Shown here: positions 46,992 through 57,881 of the stretch, piece after piece
How the letters are laid out: every line of letters starts with the position of its first letter
Numbering within the stretch: position 1 is the stretch's first letter
From: Calonectria ilicicola
Taxonomy: Eukaryota > Ascomycota > Sordariomycetes > Hypocreales > Nectriaceae
Length of the DNA stretch: 64,000 nt
Reading direction: 5' to 3'
NCBI GenBank assembly: GCA_020809705.1
Contig: CP085833.1
Span: forward strand, 1,178,001 to 1,242,000
Position numbers and translations under genes: made by a program
The notes under the pieces: model-generated
What the model was told of the DNA's origin: nothing
Databases searched by the model: none
What the model saw: only the letters and a program-made list of their open reading frames with translations

Positions 46992-47987
46992 ATGCAAACG
47001 TCAGCCATGAATCTCATTTCAAGTCGAACAATTTGCAATGTAGCCGTTTCTGGTGTAGGTTTTCCAAATCCATAACACGGATACTCAAACTAAGCAATCA
47101 AAATCAAGGGAACCGGCCTTCTTGGGTCTCTGATTATAGATTCCCTCATACGCAGTGGCCAATTCAATGTCACTGTTCTCGTCAGGAGAGAACAAGCCAC
47201 CGTTCCAGTCGGTACAAGGACAGTTCTTGTTGACTACAAAAACAAAGACACTCTAGTCAGAGCACTGGAAGGATAGGATGCTATTGTTTGTGCGCTTTCG
47301 CGAGATGCAACATTACTTCAACTTCTATTAATTGATGCTGCTGTTGTTGCCGGGGTCAAGAGGTTTATACCATCAGAATTTGGAGGAAATCTCCAAGATG
47401 CCAAGATTCGGCAGCTCCCAAATTATAAGAACAAGGTTTTGGTCGAAGAGTATTTGGAGGAAAAATGTCTGAAGCATGGCCTGACATATACCTATGTCTA
47501 CAACAACATCTTCCTCGACTGGTCAATTAGAACCAGGATGATAATTGACATCAAGGCTAGTCAGTCTCGGCTTTATAATGGGGGAGAAAGAAAAGTTTCT
47601 ATGATCACCGTCCCGGTTGCGGCACAAGCAGTAGTGGGAATTTTACAGCATCCGGAAGAAACCAAGAATCGGGCGGTTTGTATTCATGAAGGACGTCTAT
47701 CTCAGCAACAATTATTGGCTTTTGCAGAGCAGGTGGCCCCTGGTAGAGACTGGAAGGTGGAATACGTCGACTTGGATGAACTTGAGAGAAAGGCCAGACA
47801 GGAGGAGAAGCCAGGTGTGCCTAATATGGGGATTTTTCATGCATTTGCATTGAAGGGAGGATTTGGAATGGGGTACGACAATCAATATGGAGAGGATGAC
47901 AACCAACTGCTGGGAATTCAGCCACTGTCTGATGAAGCGATCAAGGCATTGTTGGCCAAATTTGTGGAAGGGTCGACACAATTATGA
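46992..47987 (+). pseudogene. NmrA/isoflavone-reductase-like gene with in-frame TAG
   Basis: Atypical SDR of the NmrA/isoflavone reductase type. Candidate starts are the in-frame ATGs at 46992 and 47007. Exons are to 47054 and 47109-47987 (54 bp intron that restores the Rossmann motif SGGTGLLG). The frame then reads conserved sequence on both sides of a single stop, TAG at 47274-47276: ALEG, stop, DAIVCAL. Relatives usually have Gln or a similar residue there, so CAG to TAG is likely. Downstream, GVKRFIPSEFGG, TYVYNNIF and the C-terminal substrate domain are intact. An alternative 54 bp intron (47223-47276) ending at this TAG would be in phase, but has a poor donor (GTTCTT) and would delete a conserved strand. 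A CGG-N9-CCG site upstream ties it to the cluster. Confidence 0.65.
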
Positions 47988-48038
47988 GCCGTGTTCGGCG
48001 TGTTGTATTAGTATGCTTTTTTTCTTTTCTTTTTTTTC

Positions 48039-48062
48039 TTTTTTTTTTTTAAAAAAAAAAAA
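48039..48062. repeat. T12A12 tract
   Basis: A perfect self-complementary run about 50 bp past the stop of the NmrA-like gene. Confidence 0.7.
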
Positions 48063-48821
48063 TGTCTCTCATAGCACGGGTTGAGGCAAGTTCAATTCAT
48101 CTGACTTTTAATCAATTACTCGAGTCAGAATTCTAAAGCCTTCATGCACGCAAGGTAAAATAAATTTTAGATAGTGACGTTACTTCAGATTGCCGAATAA
48201 GACGTCTAACGTAACCCCCCGGCATCCGAAACCTTCCTTCCCGCTTGATAGTGTGTCACATGGCTTCTTTATCTCGCTTAGCGAAATTTGACGTCGCCGG
48301 ATCCGGTCGGTCCGAGTCGGCATACTAAATCAAAGGAGGGGCAGATGACCAGGGTAGCTAGTGGGCTCACGCTTTGTCTCAGACCCAAGCAGTGCAACTG
48401 GCTACCCTATTGTGCAAAGATTGGTGCAATTATCTCAGAATAATACAGATCTCGCATATTATGACCTAAGTGATGCTTGCTACTGTATTCTTTTGTCCAA
48501 ATGACGTTCAATTAGAATCTATAGGTGCTCTACTTTGAGCTGAAAATATGTTACATTGATTTCAGACTTCACTCAGAGTGACATGATTAAACTGGCTCCC
48601 TCCGCCATGAACCAAGGAATCGTCTTTGAAACAATCTGTATTATCATCAAAGATAGAGGAAAAGAAAGGATTGCAATAGCATTATGAGCCCCCCAGGTTT
48701 TGTATTTGAATGTTCAAATAGTCATGAGCCTATTAAAAAAAAAAAAATCCAAAAACCTGGGGCAGACTTTTACTGAAGCACTTTTCAGTGACGTGCCCAC
48801 ACTCTGTTTTGTCAATGCGCT

Positions 48822-48836
48822 CGGACTTCAACTCCG
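48822..48836. promoter_or_regulatory. CGG-N9-CCG site, DUF1857 promoter (distal)
   Basis: CGGACTTCAACTCCG, 258 bp before the ATG at 49095. It differs at one base from the site at 50798. Confidence 0.7.
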
Positions 48837-48900
48837 TCAACGTCATCATTCGATAAATTTGTAGAATCACAAACGGAAAAAAATAGAATTACGGGAATAC

Positions 48901-48915
48901 GGAGTACATATCCGG
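48901..48915. promoter_or_regulatory. CGG-N9-CCG site, DUF1857 promoter (proximal)
   Basis: CGGAGTACATATCCG, 179 bp before the ATG at 49095. The inner sequence is less like the others. Confidence 0.5.
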
Positions 48916-49094
48916 TTGGAAAGTTGTCCGCCATACAATTTGATCGGGTTCAACAGACCGAGCGTCGGGAATCGCATAAAGAACATTAAATATGACGGCG
49001 AGCACCGTATCATGATCTCATCTCTCAACGATTCACAGAGTTCTCCAAAATTAATCTTCAATCCCCTATTTGACAACAATTTTCAATTCACAAA

Positions 49095-49701
49095 ATGGTC
49101 AGAGTCCATGGTACTGGTTCTATGCCTGTTAATGGCCCTGAGGATCCTTTCGTTCTTACCCGTGACCAACTTTGGCAAGCACTGGAGCGAAAGGCACGCC
49201 GCCCAAGCGAGTTTGTGGCAATTTTGAGCGACTGCAAAGTTCTTAGTGATAAGAATGGAGTTGTAGAGCGCACATGTATCACCAACCTCGGAAAATGGGG
49301 AAAGAGGGCTATGCACGAGAAGATTACCACTCACGGGGACCTCTGGGTAAGCAGAGCTGCCTGCAGGAGATGCCGCCACATTTTTGTTAACAGTCCACAG
49401 ATTCGATTCGAGCAGTCCGAAGGATCCGTTAGCACCAATATCGTCTCTTACCACCCCACGGTTACAGACACCAATTTGATGCTCACTTACACTTTTGAGT
49501 GGGAATTTCCATCAGTTCAGGCTGACACCCCGGAGCACAAAGAATTGATCAAATTTATGAGCGAAGTAGGTGCATTTTGTTTAATAAAAGTAAATATTCC
49601 TACGGAGAATGCAGCTAACTTGAAATCAGATGGCTATTCAGGCTGTAGTTGGATCCATTACTAGGGCTAGGGAGCTGGTTACTGAAGGACTTGTTAAATA
49701 G
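49095..49701 (+). CDS. DUF1857 (SRPBCC-like) protein
   Basis: 162-residue protein of the fungal and bacterial DUF1857 family, a START/Bet v1-like fold that binds small hydrophobic molecules or acts as a cyclase-like helper. Exons are 49095-49346, 49401-49565 and 49630-49701, with introns of 54 and 64 bp. Visible features are LTRDQLWQALERKARRPSEF near the start, CKVL..KNGVVERTCITN, and the TYTFEWEF strand after the first intron. The C-terminal helix AVVGSITRARELVTEGLVK is recovered only through the second intron. It has no signal peptide. Two CGG-N9-CCG sites upstream suggest it belongs to the cluster regulon. Its biochemical role is unknown. Confidence 0.82.
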
Positions 49702-50170
49702 ACCAGGAATTGGTTCACACTGATTTTGTCAGCAAGAAATCTACACAGAATTGTAAATTAATTATGCAAATTCAATTATTTCTTGAAATGACGTATATGA
49801 GGTGAAGTTTAGATTTTCGGTTGAACTCTCTAGCTGAAGTATTTGGGCGGTTCTCGCTTAGCATCCGTGAACATGGGAGAGCAAACAAGAGCGCAAGACC
49901 AGAATAGAGCTTAACTAGATTATGATATGATCAAAATAAATAACTGTTAAAGGGTACTTCGGCCTTGTAGTGCACCTGCATTAATAGGAAAAAAAACTCG
50001 ATACATAATTGTTACTTTTCCTGAATCACGGGCCATAAAGTATAGGTTGACACTTTGGCTAAGAGGCTCCAATTCTTTTTAACAGATGTGTCGGCTTTCA
50101 TGGTTACACAAAGTAACTAGCTTTACTTCCTGATAACTCTTCTAAATTTGGATCTACGTTTAATTGAAGT
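49702..50170. other. Convergent gap, nothing seen
   Basis: The 3' flanks of the DUF1857 and YciI-like genes. AT-rich, with no gene or repeat recognised. Confidence 0.45.
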
Positions 50171-50641
50171 CTACTCTAAGGGCAACCTGACGGTGCTAAC
50201 AAACGGAATAATAATCAAGGTGTCCGGATCCCAGACGCCATCTACATAGAACGCGTCCCCTTTAATTCGTGCTTCAATGATATCCCTGTTCGGTGCTCGA
50301 CCGATTAGAGCACTGCCGGTTAATTTGGGGACTTCTTGACCATGTTCATCGACACAATATCCTATCATAAGACGGGTTAGTAAGTTGTTGACAAATGAAA
50401 TGTTGGTGAATAGATGGAGAGCAGATTCGTCAGTTTGACAGGTATCATCATACCTCCAAGTGTCCACAAATCTTTAGGGTCATTCTTCATTCCCTCAAGA
50501 TGACCACTAGAAACAGCAACTAGGTTAGCAAGATGAGATGAAAAATATTCTTGGCTAGTGAGGTATGTACATTAAAGAAGTCGCACGTTTCTCCCCTGCG
50601 TCCTTGCGGTCTTGGATGAGCACAAGCCACTCTGGGTCCAT
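50171..50641 (-). CDS. YciI-like small protein
   Basis: 104-residue YCII/YciI-related protein (ferredoxin-like alpha+beta fold; bacterial relatives include muconolactone-isomerase-like chlorohydrolases). Minus-strand exons are 50641-50571, 50506-50454 and 50361-50171, with introns of 64 and 92 bp. The protein begins MDPEWLVLIQDRKDAGEKR. Splicing then gives HLEGMKND and WTLGGYCVDEHG. The strand ALIGRAPNRDIIEARIKGDAFYV contains the usual regulatory-looking helix, and the end is VWDPDTLIIIPFVS. It is divergent from the flavin monooxygenase, with which it shares a CGG-N9-CCG site. YciI-like proteins occur often in fungal aromatic or polyketide clusters, but the reaction is not known. Confidence 0.8.
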
Positions 50642-50797
50642 GGCTAAAATTGAGCAGTGCGGTTGGGGTTAAATTCAATGGTATTGTAGATGTTTTCTTG
50701 TTAAAAAGATGATTGAAAGAGCCATATTTAAATGCTCTAGGTCAATTGATTCGGATTTCGCAGATGGACTCCGGAGTGCACATCAGAATGCGAGACT

Positions 50798-50812
50798 CGG
50801 ACTTCCACTCCG
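50798..50812. promoter_or_regulatory. CGG-N9-CCG site, YciI/monooxygenase promoter
   Basis: CGGACTTCCACTCCG, nearly identical to the site at 48822 including the flanking CT. It lies 157 bp from the YciI-like ATG and 314 bp from the monooxygenase ATG. Confidence 0.7.
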
Positions 50813-51042
50813 CTCGGACCGCCGAATCCCGGAGTTTGCCCGTCTCCTCAGTAGCGCATCTCGGCATTTTTTTTTCGGATAGTTTCGATGATGATGAGAG
50901 GGGATCATGTTGATCCAGCTAGTTAGCTGGTGGCTTCAGATGCTCGGAGTTGAGGGGCCGCGGACTCTAGAACAACGTTCGCCAACAGCATAGCCGGACT
51001 AATTCATCCATAACCTCTCAAACAATAATTGGTCCAAAGTCA

Positions 51043-51050
51043 TATATAAA
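51043..51050 (+). promoter_or_regulatory. TATA box of the monooxygenase gene
   Basis: TATATAAA, 83 bp before the ATG at 51126. Confidence 0.5.
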
Positions 51051-51125
51051 GCAGACCATCTTTTTTCCCCCATACGATGGATATTGAGAAACCATAGGAT
51101 CTACTCATACAAAAAATAAGATAAA

Positions 51126-52947
51126 ATGGAAGTCGTTGATCTTGCTATCGTTGGAGCCGGTAAGGGGGAAAAGCTATTCTTGAAATGGATTTCATTAGCT
51201 TACTCTGAACATAGGGATTTTCGGCCTGGCCACAGCCAGGACTTACACCGCGGCGCATCCTGACGCCAAAGTGGTTATTCTCGAGTCCGCTGAATCTCTG
51301 GGCGGAACCTGGGCAAAGCATCGTTTATACCCTGGGCTCAAAACTAATAACATCCTCGGAACTTATGAGTTTCCTGACTTTCCAATGGATTCGCATACAT
51401 TTGGAGTTGCCCCGTGGACCCATATCCCTGGCGCAAGCCTGCATGGATATCTTGTTAAGTTTGCTGAACATCATGACCTCACTCGCCGCCTCAGATTCAG
51501 CACCAAAGTCGAAGTGGTCGAGCAAAGTGATGATGATGATTGGATTCTCACGCTTCAAGTGGGTGACGTAACTAGTTCATCCAAGCTGAGAGCGAAGAAA
51601 CTGGTGATTGCCACGGGCATGACTGGCAATCCTAACATGCCAAATCTCCCCGGCGCTGCTGATTTTGGCAAGCCACTATTCCATGCGAAGGACTTCTTGA
51701 AACAGAAAGACCTACTTCAAACAGCAAATCGGGTAGTTGTTTACGGTGGTGCCAAATCGGCGTGGGATGCTGTCTATGCGTACGCTAGCAGCGGTGTCTC
51801 TGTCGATTGGGTCATGCGAGAGTCTGGCAGAGGTCCTTGTTGGATGATCTCTCCCTTTGTCACGCCTCTCAGAATTTGGGTCGAAAAACTAGTTTTTATG
51901 CGACTTCTTACCTGGCTGTCCCCTTGCATTTGGGGCGCTAATGATGGATTTGACTTTATCAAAAATCTCCTACACACAACAATCATCGGCCAATGGATCG
52001 TATCGTTTTTCTTTAAATTTCTCGGAAATGATACTCTTGACGCCAACAGATATGATGGCCACCCGGAGACTGCCAAGCTTAAGCCATGGTCAGGGGCTAT
52101 GTGGAGTGGCACGAGTCTGAGTATCTTTAATTATCCCACGGATTTCTTGGAATATGTACGCAACGGGAAGGTCAAGGTATACCATTCCGATGTGACGCAT
52201 CTGACATCAAATACCGTTCATTTATCCACCGGCGAAAGCATCATCACTGATGCATTGCATTGTTCAACTGGCTGGAAGCACGAGCCCCCTATCAATCTGT
52301 CACCAGCATCCTTGGTTTCTGACCTTGGTCTTCCCCACGTCGCTAGCACAAGCCCATCCCAACTCGCAGTCAAAGCGGATAATGAGGTCTTTAACCGTTT
52401 TCCCCTCCTCAAGGGGCAGCCTGACGTCACTCCTAAGAAGAAGGGAGGGCACCAGGAGGCGGATCAAGCCCCCACTGCATTCCGACTGTTTCGCTTCATG
52501 GTTCCACCCAAATATATTCACAAGCGAAATTTCGCGGTAGCCGGGGCCATGCTGTCTCTAGGTCAGCCTGTTTCTGCTCAGATGCAAGGTCTCTGGATTA
52601 CCTCATACCTCGACGGCACTCTGAATGTGCCTGGGTCTGTTGAAGAAGCAGAGTACAGTATGGAGCTCTTTGTACGGTATAGCAAGTGGCGCACGCCGGC
52701 TGGTTGCGGCGACAAGCATGGCGATATGATATTCGAGACCTTGCCTTACTGGGATCAGTTGCTGCAAGACCTTGGTCTCCCTTACAAGCGCAAGGCTAAT
52801 TGGCTTCAGGAGATTCTGACGCCCTACAGTGCATCGGATTACTCTGGGATTGTGGACCAATGGATTAAATTAAAGAAGGCGGGCAAATTGCTGCCCACAG
52901 ACGGAACTGCACAAGTAAACGGCCAGTCCGAGAAAAAGGTAGTCTAA
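51126..52947 (+). CDS. FAD-dependent monooxygenase (FMO-like)
   Basis: 588-residue flavoprotein monooxygenase of the FMO/Baeyer-Villiger-like fold. Exons are 51126-51159 and 51215-52947 (55 bp intron). The intron lies inside the FAD-binding GxGxxG, which reads IVGAGIFG after splicing, as is common in this fungal group. ESAESLGGTWA follows at about 40. LVIATGMTGNPNMP is the ATG-type motif, and VVVYGGAKSAWDAVYA carries the second Rossmann fold for NAD(P)H, with GGAKSA replacing the usual GxGxSG/A. Several hydrophobic stretches near 255-300 suggest membrane association. It would hydroxylate or oxygenate an organic substrate with NADPH and O2. It shares a promoter with the YciI-like gene. Confidence 0.87.
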
Positions 52948-53501
52948 GGAACACTAAATTGAGGCCACCTCCGATCATAGCAAGGTTAGGTACCAATATA
53001 CCGTTGTTGAGGACATGGTGACGATTTGCAAAACTCAGAGAGATTATTTCTGGGAGACCCCAAGAATACAGATTCGAGGCCACCTATGTGAAAGACAAAT
53101 GAGCAATCAATGTCGCAGTGTTATGGACATACAAGAGAACCCAGTGCTTAAATAATTGGTTCGTCAGATTAGTTGATAAATTTATACGTCTATTGATGAA
53201 TTGGCAGGGCCCTTAATATTTCAAAGACTGAATATTGTTGGCAAAGCTGCACTGAATGCTGAGCTCCCGCTCCCATGATGAAATCGCCGAGATTGTGTTC
53301 CGGGGTCTTTAAGATTGGATTATCAGTAAATTTAATGGGAATCAGTTATTATAAACAAGGCACGAAAGGGCTTAAATAAATGTCTTGAATCTTGACTTTT
53401 ATTGCTTTGCAAAGCCCAATTTCATATTATACAAGCCATAAACGCGTTATTATACATGATCATTCCCTTCCGAGCCATTTAATCTTCGTTTCTTCTATTC
53501 T
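52948..53501. other. Convergent gap, nothing seen
   Basis: The 3' flanks of the monooxygenase and the regulator. No gene is recognised. Confidence 0.45.
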
Positions 53502-55959
53502 TCAACCTGTCTCCATTTGGAAACCATCTCGGGCCTGCAAAAAAGCCTGAAACAAAGCATGATCGGATTTGTCTATGTCAATCACGTCGCTTTCAAAGTC
53601 AAAGTCCCCGAGGCCTTCCATGTTTATCATGTCATCCGGCAAACTTTCGAGACACAAGTTACCCGAAAGGTTGCTCATGTTACCCAGGTCACTGGCGAAG
53701 AATGCTGGGGCCTTGGGTGGCGCTGCGTCTTCGAGTAGTGTACCAGGTGTTTGTCGCGGAGTTGTCAATGTACCATTGCCAAACACGCCAGCTCCTAATT
53801 TATCTAGCATGATGGTATCCTGCAATATGGGGTGGATAGCGTCTGAACTGCTTCTGAAAGATTCACGTCGATGTCTCAGCTCTTTTGACCTGGCTTCTCG
53901 GGCTAGGGACAAAAGATTTAGCATAGAACGCCACTGGTGGCCTAGTCTGCTATGAGGGCTGTTCCAACGCGTTACCATGACTTGTTCCGCAGCTGACCAA
54001 GCCCTTTCATGATCTTTTCTGAGGGGATTTGATGTAAGCTCGATCAAGACGTGTGCTAGAGTACGCCATGATATGAAGGTTTTCATTAACCAGGCCCATC
54101 TGATCCCACGACGGTCCTTCGAAATCTTATTACAGAGTTCTATAGCCTCCACTGCCTCTATGAAGAGCTCATTAGATTCTTGTTGAGTAAGGTTAGGATT
54201 TTCATGGGGTTTAAAAATAGCAAGCTTAAATTCAAGAATCAGGAGGCGCGCCACTGTGCTTGTTACCCACTGAATTGGAACCAAAGGCGAACACGGCTTT
54301 ATGTATAGCTCGCTCCACTTTTGGGTTAAGTCTTCAATAAATGCTTGTTTTTCCGTCATCGTCATCTCATCTAAGGGTTTACTAATACCCTCAGGGTGAC
54401 GCCGTCGATCGTATATCAGTCTCCAGAGGGTACAGTTGTCAGCCCATAAAACTAAGAGTGTAGAATCCGTCCACTCCTTCCGATCTTCGGGCTTTGTTGT
54501 AGTCGAGTCGCTTAAATCTCCATCGTTGAGATTTAGAGGCAATGTCATATTAAACCTGCTAGCTTCAAACCTGGTTGGGCCAGTTAATGATGGGGTTTTT
54601 TTTTTAAAAAAAAAAAAAAAAAAAAAGAGAGCCGCTCAATTTGATATACTAACATTGTGGGGTCACAACCGAAATCATCTGCTGCTCCCGTCTCAAGGGT
54701 GAAGAGATACCAAGAGAGTCATTTGCGCATTTCAGATTCTAAGATTGGAATACTTAAAGAGGCTCCGTCACAATAAGCACCCAGCGATTGTAGTATTCGG
54801 AATGCAAGGGCACTCAAGGTCCAGGATAGACGTGGAGCTGAATGTCGAAGTGTTGTGATGTAAAGTACCAAGGATTGCATGACCAATAAATCGTCTGTGT
54901 TTAAAAAGCCAGCGCTTGCGAGGGCCTGTTCCTCAGAAGTTCTATACCTTTCCATCAAGGAGCGACGCTCGTCCCCGAAAATCTCAAGGCATTCATCATC
55001 CTCCATACTAGACACGGAGGCAAAGTAGATAGCAAATAACAGTGCGTTCAAATTTCTTGGTATGTCATCTGTTTTCCTCTTTGAGATGCATGTAAGAACC
55101 TGGGGCTCAATGGTGGGCAAATGCAATATTTTCACAACAGGGTCAATATTCTCCTTGAAAATCTCCCAAAGCTTCTGTCGGTCGCTAGGGCTAGGATGAA
55201 TATCAATGGTTAGGGTGAGGTGGGAAGCTGCCAAGGGGAAATTTTGCAAAGCAGTTCCTACACAGGATGCCCCCAATGTCATGTTCTCTTCATCATCAGA
55301 ACTATCGGGATGATCTAGACCCAAATCATCAACCTATAATAACGTGAGCAGATGATTCAGATGCTAAACAGTAAGTCATTACTAACCTTTGTTATTAGAG
55401 CAGTCCAGAAACTGTCACTGATATAAACACTTCGCCCCTCATCTTTGATCAACTTTCCAGATGTAGAAGCATGTGGGGGAAGTGTTTGAAGGGCATCGAA
55501 TTGGATTATGGAGTCAGGAGGTGTGAGTCGCATGTTTTGCTTCCCGCTGGCGACCTCAATGCACTCCATATCTGGTGGGTCAGGCCCAAAAAGAGGGCTG
55601 ATATCTCGTTTGAGCTTTTCAGCCAAATCTCCGTTACTTTGACATCGACATTGTCTCCGATGCTCGTTCAGTTGATCATCTTTTTTGCACAGAGCCAAAC
55701 GAAGGGAATCGATGATACTCTCGAGACGATAGATTTTAGCAATCAGCTCTTGTGAGTCCCCCCTGGCTAAGCGACGCGAGACTGGAAATACGCATCTCAA
55801 CTGTGATTTTTCGCAATTGGTGCAAGGGTATATCTTGTTACACTTAATTTTGCGGCGACGGCAGTCGACGCAGGAGATTGGATTGGGCTTAGGAGTGGAG
55901 GTGGGAGGGCTCTGGCTGCTTTCTTCTCGTGAGGTGGAGTTGCTATCAGACATGGCCAT
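53502..55959 (-). pseudogene. Zn2Cys6 transcription factor interrupted by an in-frame TGA
   Basis: Gal4-type regulator. Minus-strand segments are 55959-55387, 55333-54654 and 54570-53502, with introns of 53 and 83 bp; about 772 residues if the stop is ignored. The zinc cluster at 30-56 is intact (CVDCRRRKIKCNKIYPCTNC), followed by a coiled coil. The fungal TF domain is conserved, but the frame hits TGA at 54721-54719. It sits in the highly conserved ESEMRKR-L-W helix, exactly where Arg (CGA) is expected, and reading resumes at once with LSWYLFTLETGAADDFGCD. A single C-to-T change explains this. The second intron contains the T10A21 tract. If not read through, the product is a truncated about 400-residue protein that keeps the DNA-binding domain. 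It is the natural candidate regulator of the surrounding cluster. Confidence 0.7.
54596..54626. repeat. T10A21 tract inside an intron
   Basis: Ten T followed by twenty-one A within the 83 bp second intron of the regulator gene. Confidence 0.7.
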
Positions 55960-57505
55960 GTTTTGAAGACGCAACATACGATATCGAAAACGATGAAAAG
56001 CCAAGATAGCATAAATCAAATCGACGGTGATGCTAATGCAAAAGCACAATCGTATGAGAATACGCCCGTACGTATCAAACCCAACCACGCCCGACTCCCG
56101 ATGACCTAGTCGGATCAATCGGCCCCCTTGATACACACTGTACCACCAGTCCAACGCGCCGTGACCTCCTCGACAAGCGAGTTTATCGTGTCGGACCGAA
56201 GTGGACAGCCACCACACCCCTGCTAATGTCGCCTGCACTGCCCAATCGATGACGTCCCCGATGTCAAAGGAGATCGCACCCCAAAGTCTACCCCGCGTTG
56301 TCAACCGCACCTCGCTCGGCTTTTGCTTTCCGTGAGAATCCGGTCCAATCACAGGAGCGGTATTGCGATAAGGTTGACCCTGATCGAGCTTAGCGTGTTT
56401 CTGACCTTGAACCCGAATTCCGATAGCTTCATCAAGATATCCCCTGTCCGCCTCAGCAGACGGCCAATTACCCCCTTTCTCAGCTATCTACACCGCCTAA
56501 CAACAATATAGACCAAGCCAAATCATGTACTACGCTTCCAAATCGTTTTCGGTGCCTTTTTCGTAGCCGAAATCGGTAGATAAATCAGTCTTTGAAGCCA
56601 AAACTCCATTTTTATTGGATCCATCGTAAATGCGTCTGCGCTCAAGGGTCTCTCCACAATCCACATCAACTAATTCTAAACGTTTGATGATATTAATAAA
56701 GTCAATACCACACTAAATATTTCCACTACCCAATTTCATTAAAAGGACAAACCCTATAGAGTTAAAGACGTAATGTAATGTTGGAGCAATTGAACAGTGC
56801 TGACCCCACTAGCTCAGGCTAGGCTACCTACCCTAGAATAGTCTCAAATTCCTACGAGATTCAACATGACGCTACATTCATTTTTAATTTGGTAAATCGT
56901 CTTAACCGTGAGGGAACTCTCAAGCCATAACGGTGACCGATACAGGTAAGTTTGGCCATGATTTGCTCAACCAAGAAACAGTGAACTTATTGCTCTGTAC
57001 AGCACAACCTTGTAAGTGGCTCCTCACAAAAAGATCCACAACAATGAAAAAAAAAAGACATACAACAGCGAGGATTCCCCGGTCGTCACCGACCCGAGTA
57101 CTAATTCACCGCTTCTCAGCTTGACTATGGGAGAGCGGACGGGATCCCGTATTTTCTGAGAGCTATGGTCGTATGTGCCTGTTCTGCTCGTAAGGGGCCT
57201 CATATCTAGAGACCTCATTGATTTTTATTTCTATATGATTTTAGATAAATATTCATAAGCGAAGTTTTGTCCTTGAAATAATAATGATTGCGATCCATAG
57301 TCTTGATCGGGCAGAGCTAGAAGCATTGAACGGTTGTCGAGTTAGAGTAACCACATTATTACTATCATCGTAAGAACACTTGTTTTCTTCTCATCGTACT
57401 CTTTTGTGAGTCTAATAATTGATTTTTACAAATTGGGGTGTTCGAAATTGATTGCTACAAGGTTAGTTAAAGGACAAAGTTCCATGCGCTTGTAGTTCGT
57501 AGCAA

Positions 57506-57545
57506 AGCGAGAAAAGCGAGAAAAGCGAGAAACCGAGAAACCGAG
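57506..57545. repeat. Short GCGAGAAA tandem repeat
   Basis: About five imperfect copies of an 8-9 bp unit (GCGAGAAAA, then CCGAGAAA). Probably replication slippage; function unknown. Confidence 0.6.
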
Positions 57546-57643
57546 TTCACGGATGTGCCGTTTTATGTCCGGATGGCGGTAGCATATGAAGATCGACGTT
57601 ACTGGGACATGATACTGTAGTGGAAGGTAGGACTTGAATACTA

Positions 57644-57658
57644 CGGAGTGGAGATCCG
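57644..57658. promoter_or_regulatory. CGG-N9-CCG site, dioxygenase promoter (distal)
   Basis: CGGAGTGGAGATCCG; the reverse reads CGGATCTCCACTCCG, close to the 50798 site. It is 224 bp before the ATG at 57882. Confidence 0.65.
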
Positions 57659-57689
57659 AGGTTCTACCCGGGTGAATAATCCTTAGCCA

Positions 57690-57704
57690 CGGAGTTGAAG
57701 GCCG
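57690..57704. promoter_or_regulatory. CGG-N9-CCG site, dioxygenase promoter (proximal)
   Basis: CGGAGTTGAAGGCCG; the reverse reads CGGCCTTCAACTCCG, one base from the 48822 site. It is 178 bp before the ATG at 57882. Confidence 0.7.
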
Positions 57705-57881
57705 CTATGGGAATCAAGAATTGTCCGAAGTCCGTGAGCGTGTCTTGGTACCATCCCACCCAATCAATCCAACCTATATCTATTCAGATTACTAGCTGTT
57801 GGAACAAAATCTTTCCCACTTTAATTATCTGCAGCACTATCGTATTACTGTGTCTCAATAAGTCATCTTAAGCACTACAAC

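Larger units (their letters stand above)
47988..49094. other. 1.1 kb promoter gap before DUF1857
   Basis: Contains a T12A12 tract (48039-48062), a TCCGGATCCGGTCGGTCCGAG-like CGG/CCG-rich patch near 48300, and two CGG-N9-CCG sites. No gene is recognised. Confidence 0.5.
50642..51125. promoter_or_regulatory. Divergent promoter of YciI-like and monooxygenase genes
   Basis: A 484 bp shared promoter. It contains the CGG-N9-CCG site at 50798, several other CGG/CCG triplets between 50768 and 50835, and a TATA-like box near 51043 facing the monooxygenase. Confidence 0.5.
55960..57881. other. 1.9 kb intergenic and promoter region
   Basis: Upstream of the regulator (55959) and of the VOC dioxygenase (57882). 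An open frame continues upstream of the regulator start to 56352 but is not family-like. A short tandem array of (A)GCGAGAAA units lies at 57506-57545. Two CGG-N9-CCG sites lie near the dioxygenase. Otherwise nothing is recognised. Confidence 0.45.

Noticed and set aside
48290..48330. Tenth regulator site in the CGG/CCG-rich patch near 48300
   Set aside because: Triplets are present, but the spacing is not N9, so I did not count it.
55960..56352. Upstream extension of the 55.9 kb regulator frame (131 more residues)
   Set aside because: The segment lacks the composition of a regulator N-terminus, and a good ATG lies just before the zinc cluster. Probably untranslated leader.
57506..57545. GCGAGAAA repeats as a CRISPR or satellite array
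   Set aside because: Only about five tiny units without spacers; simple slippage explains them.
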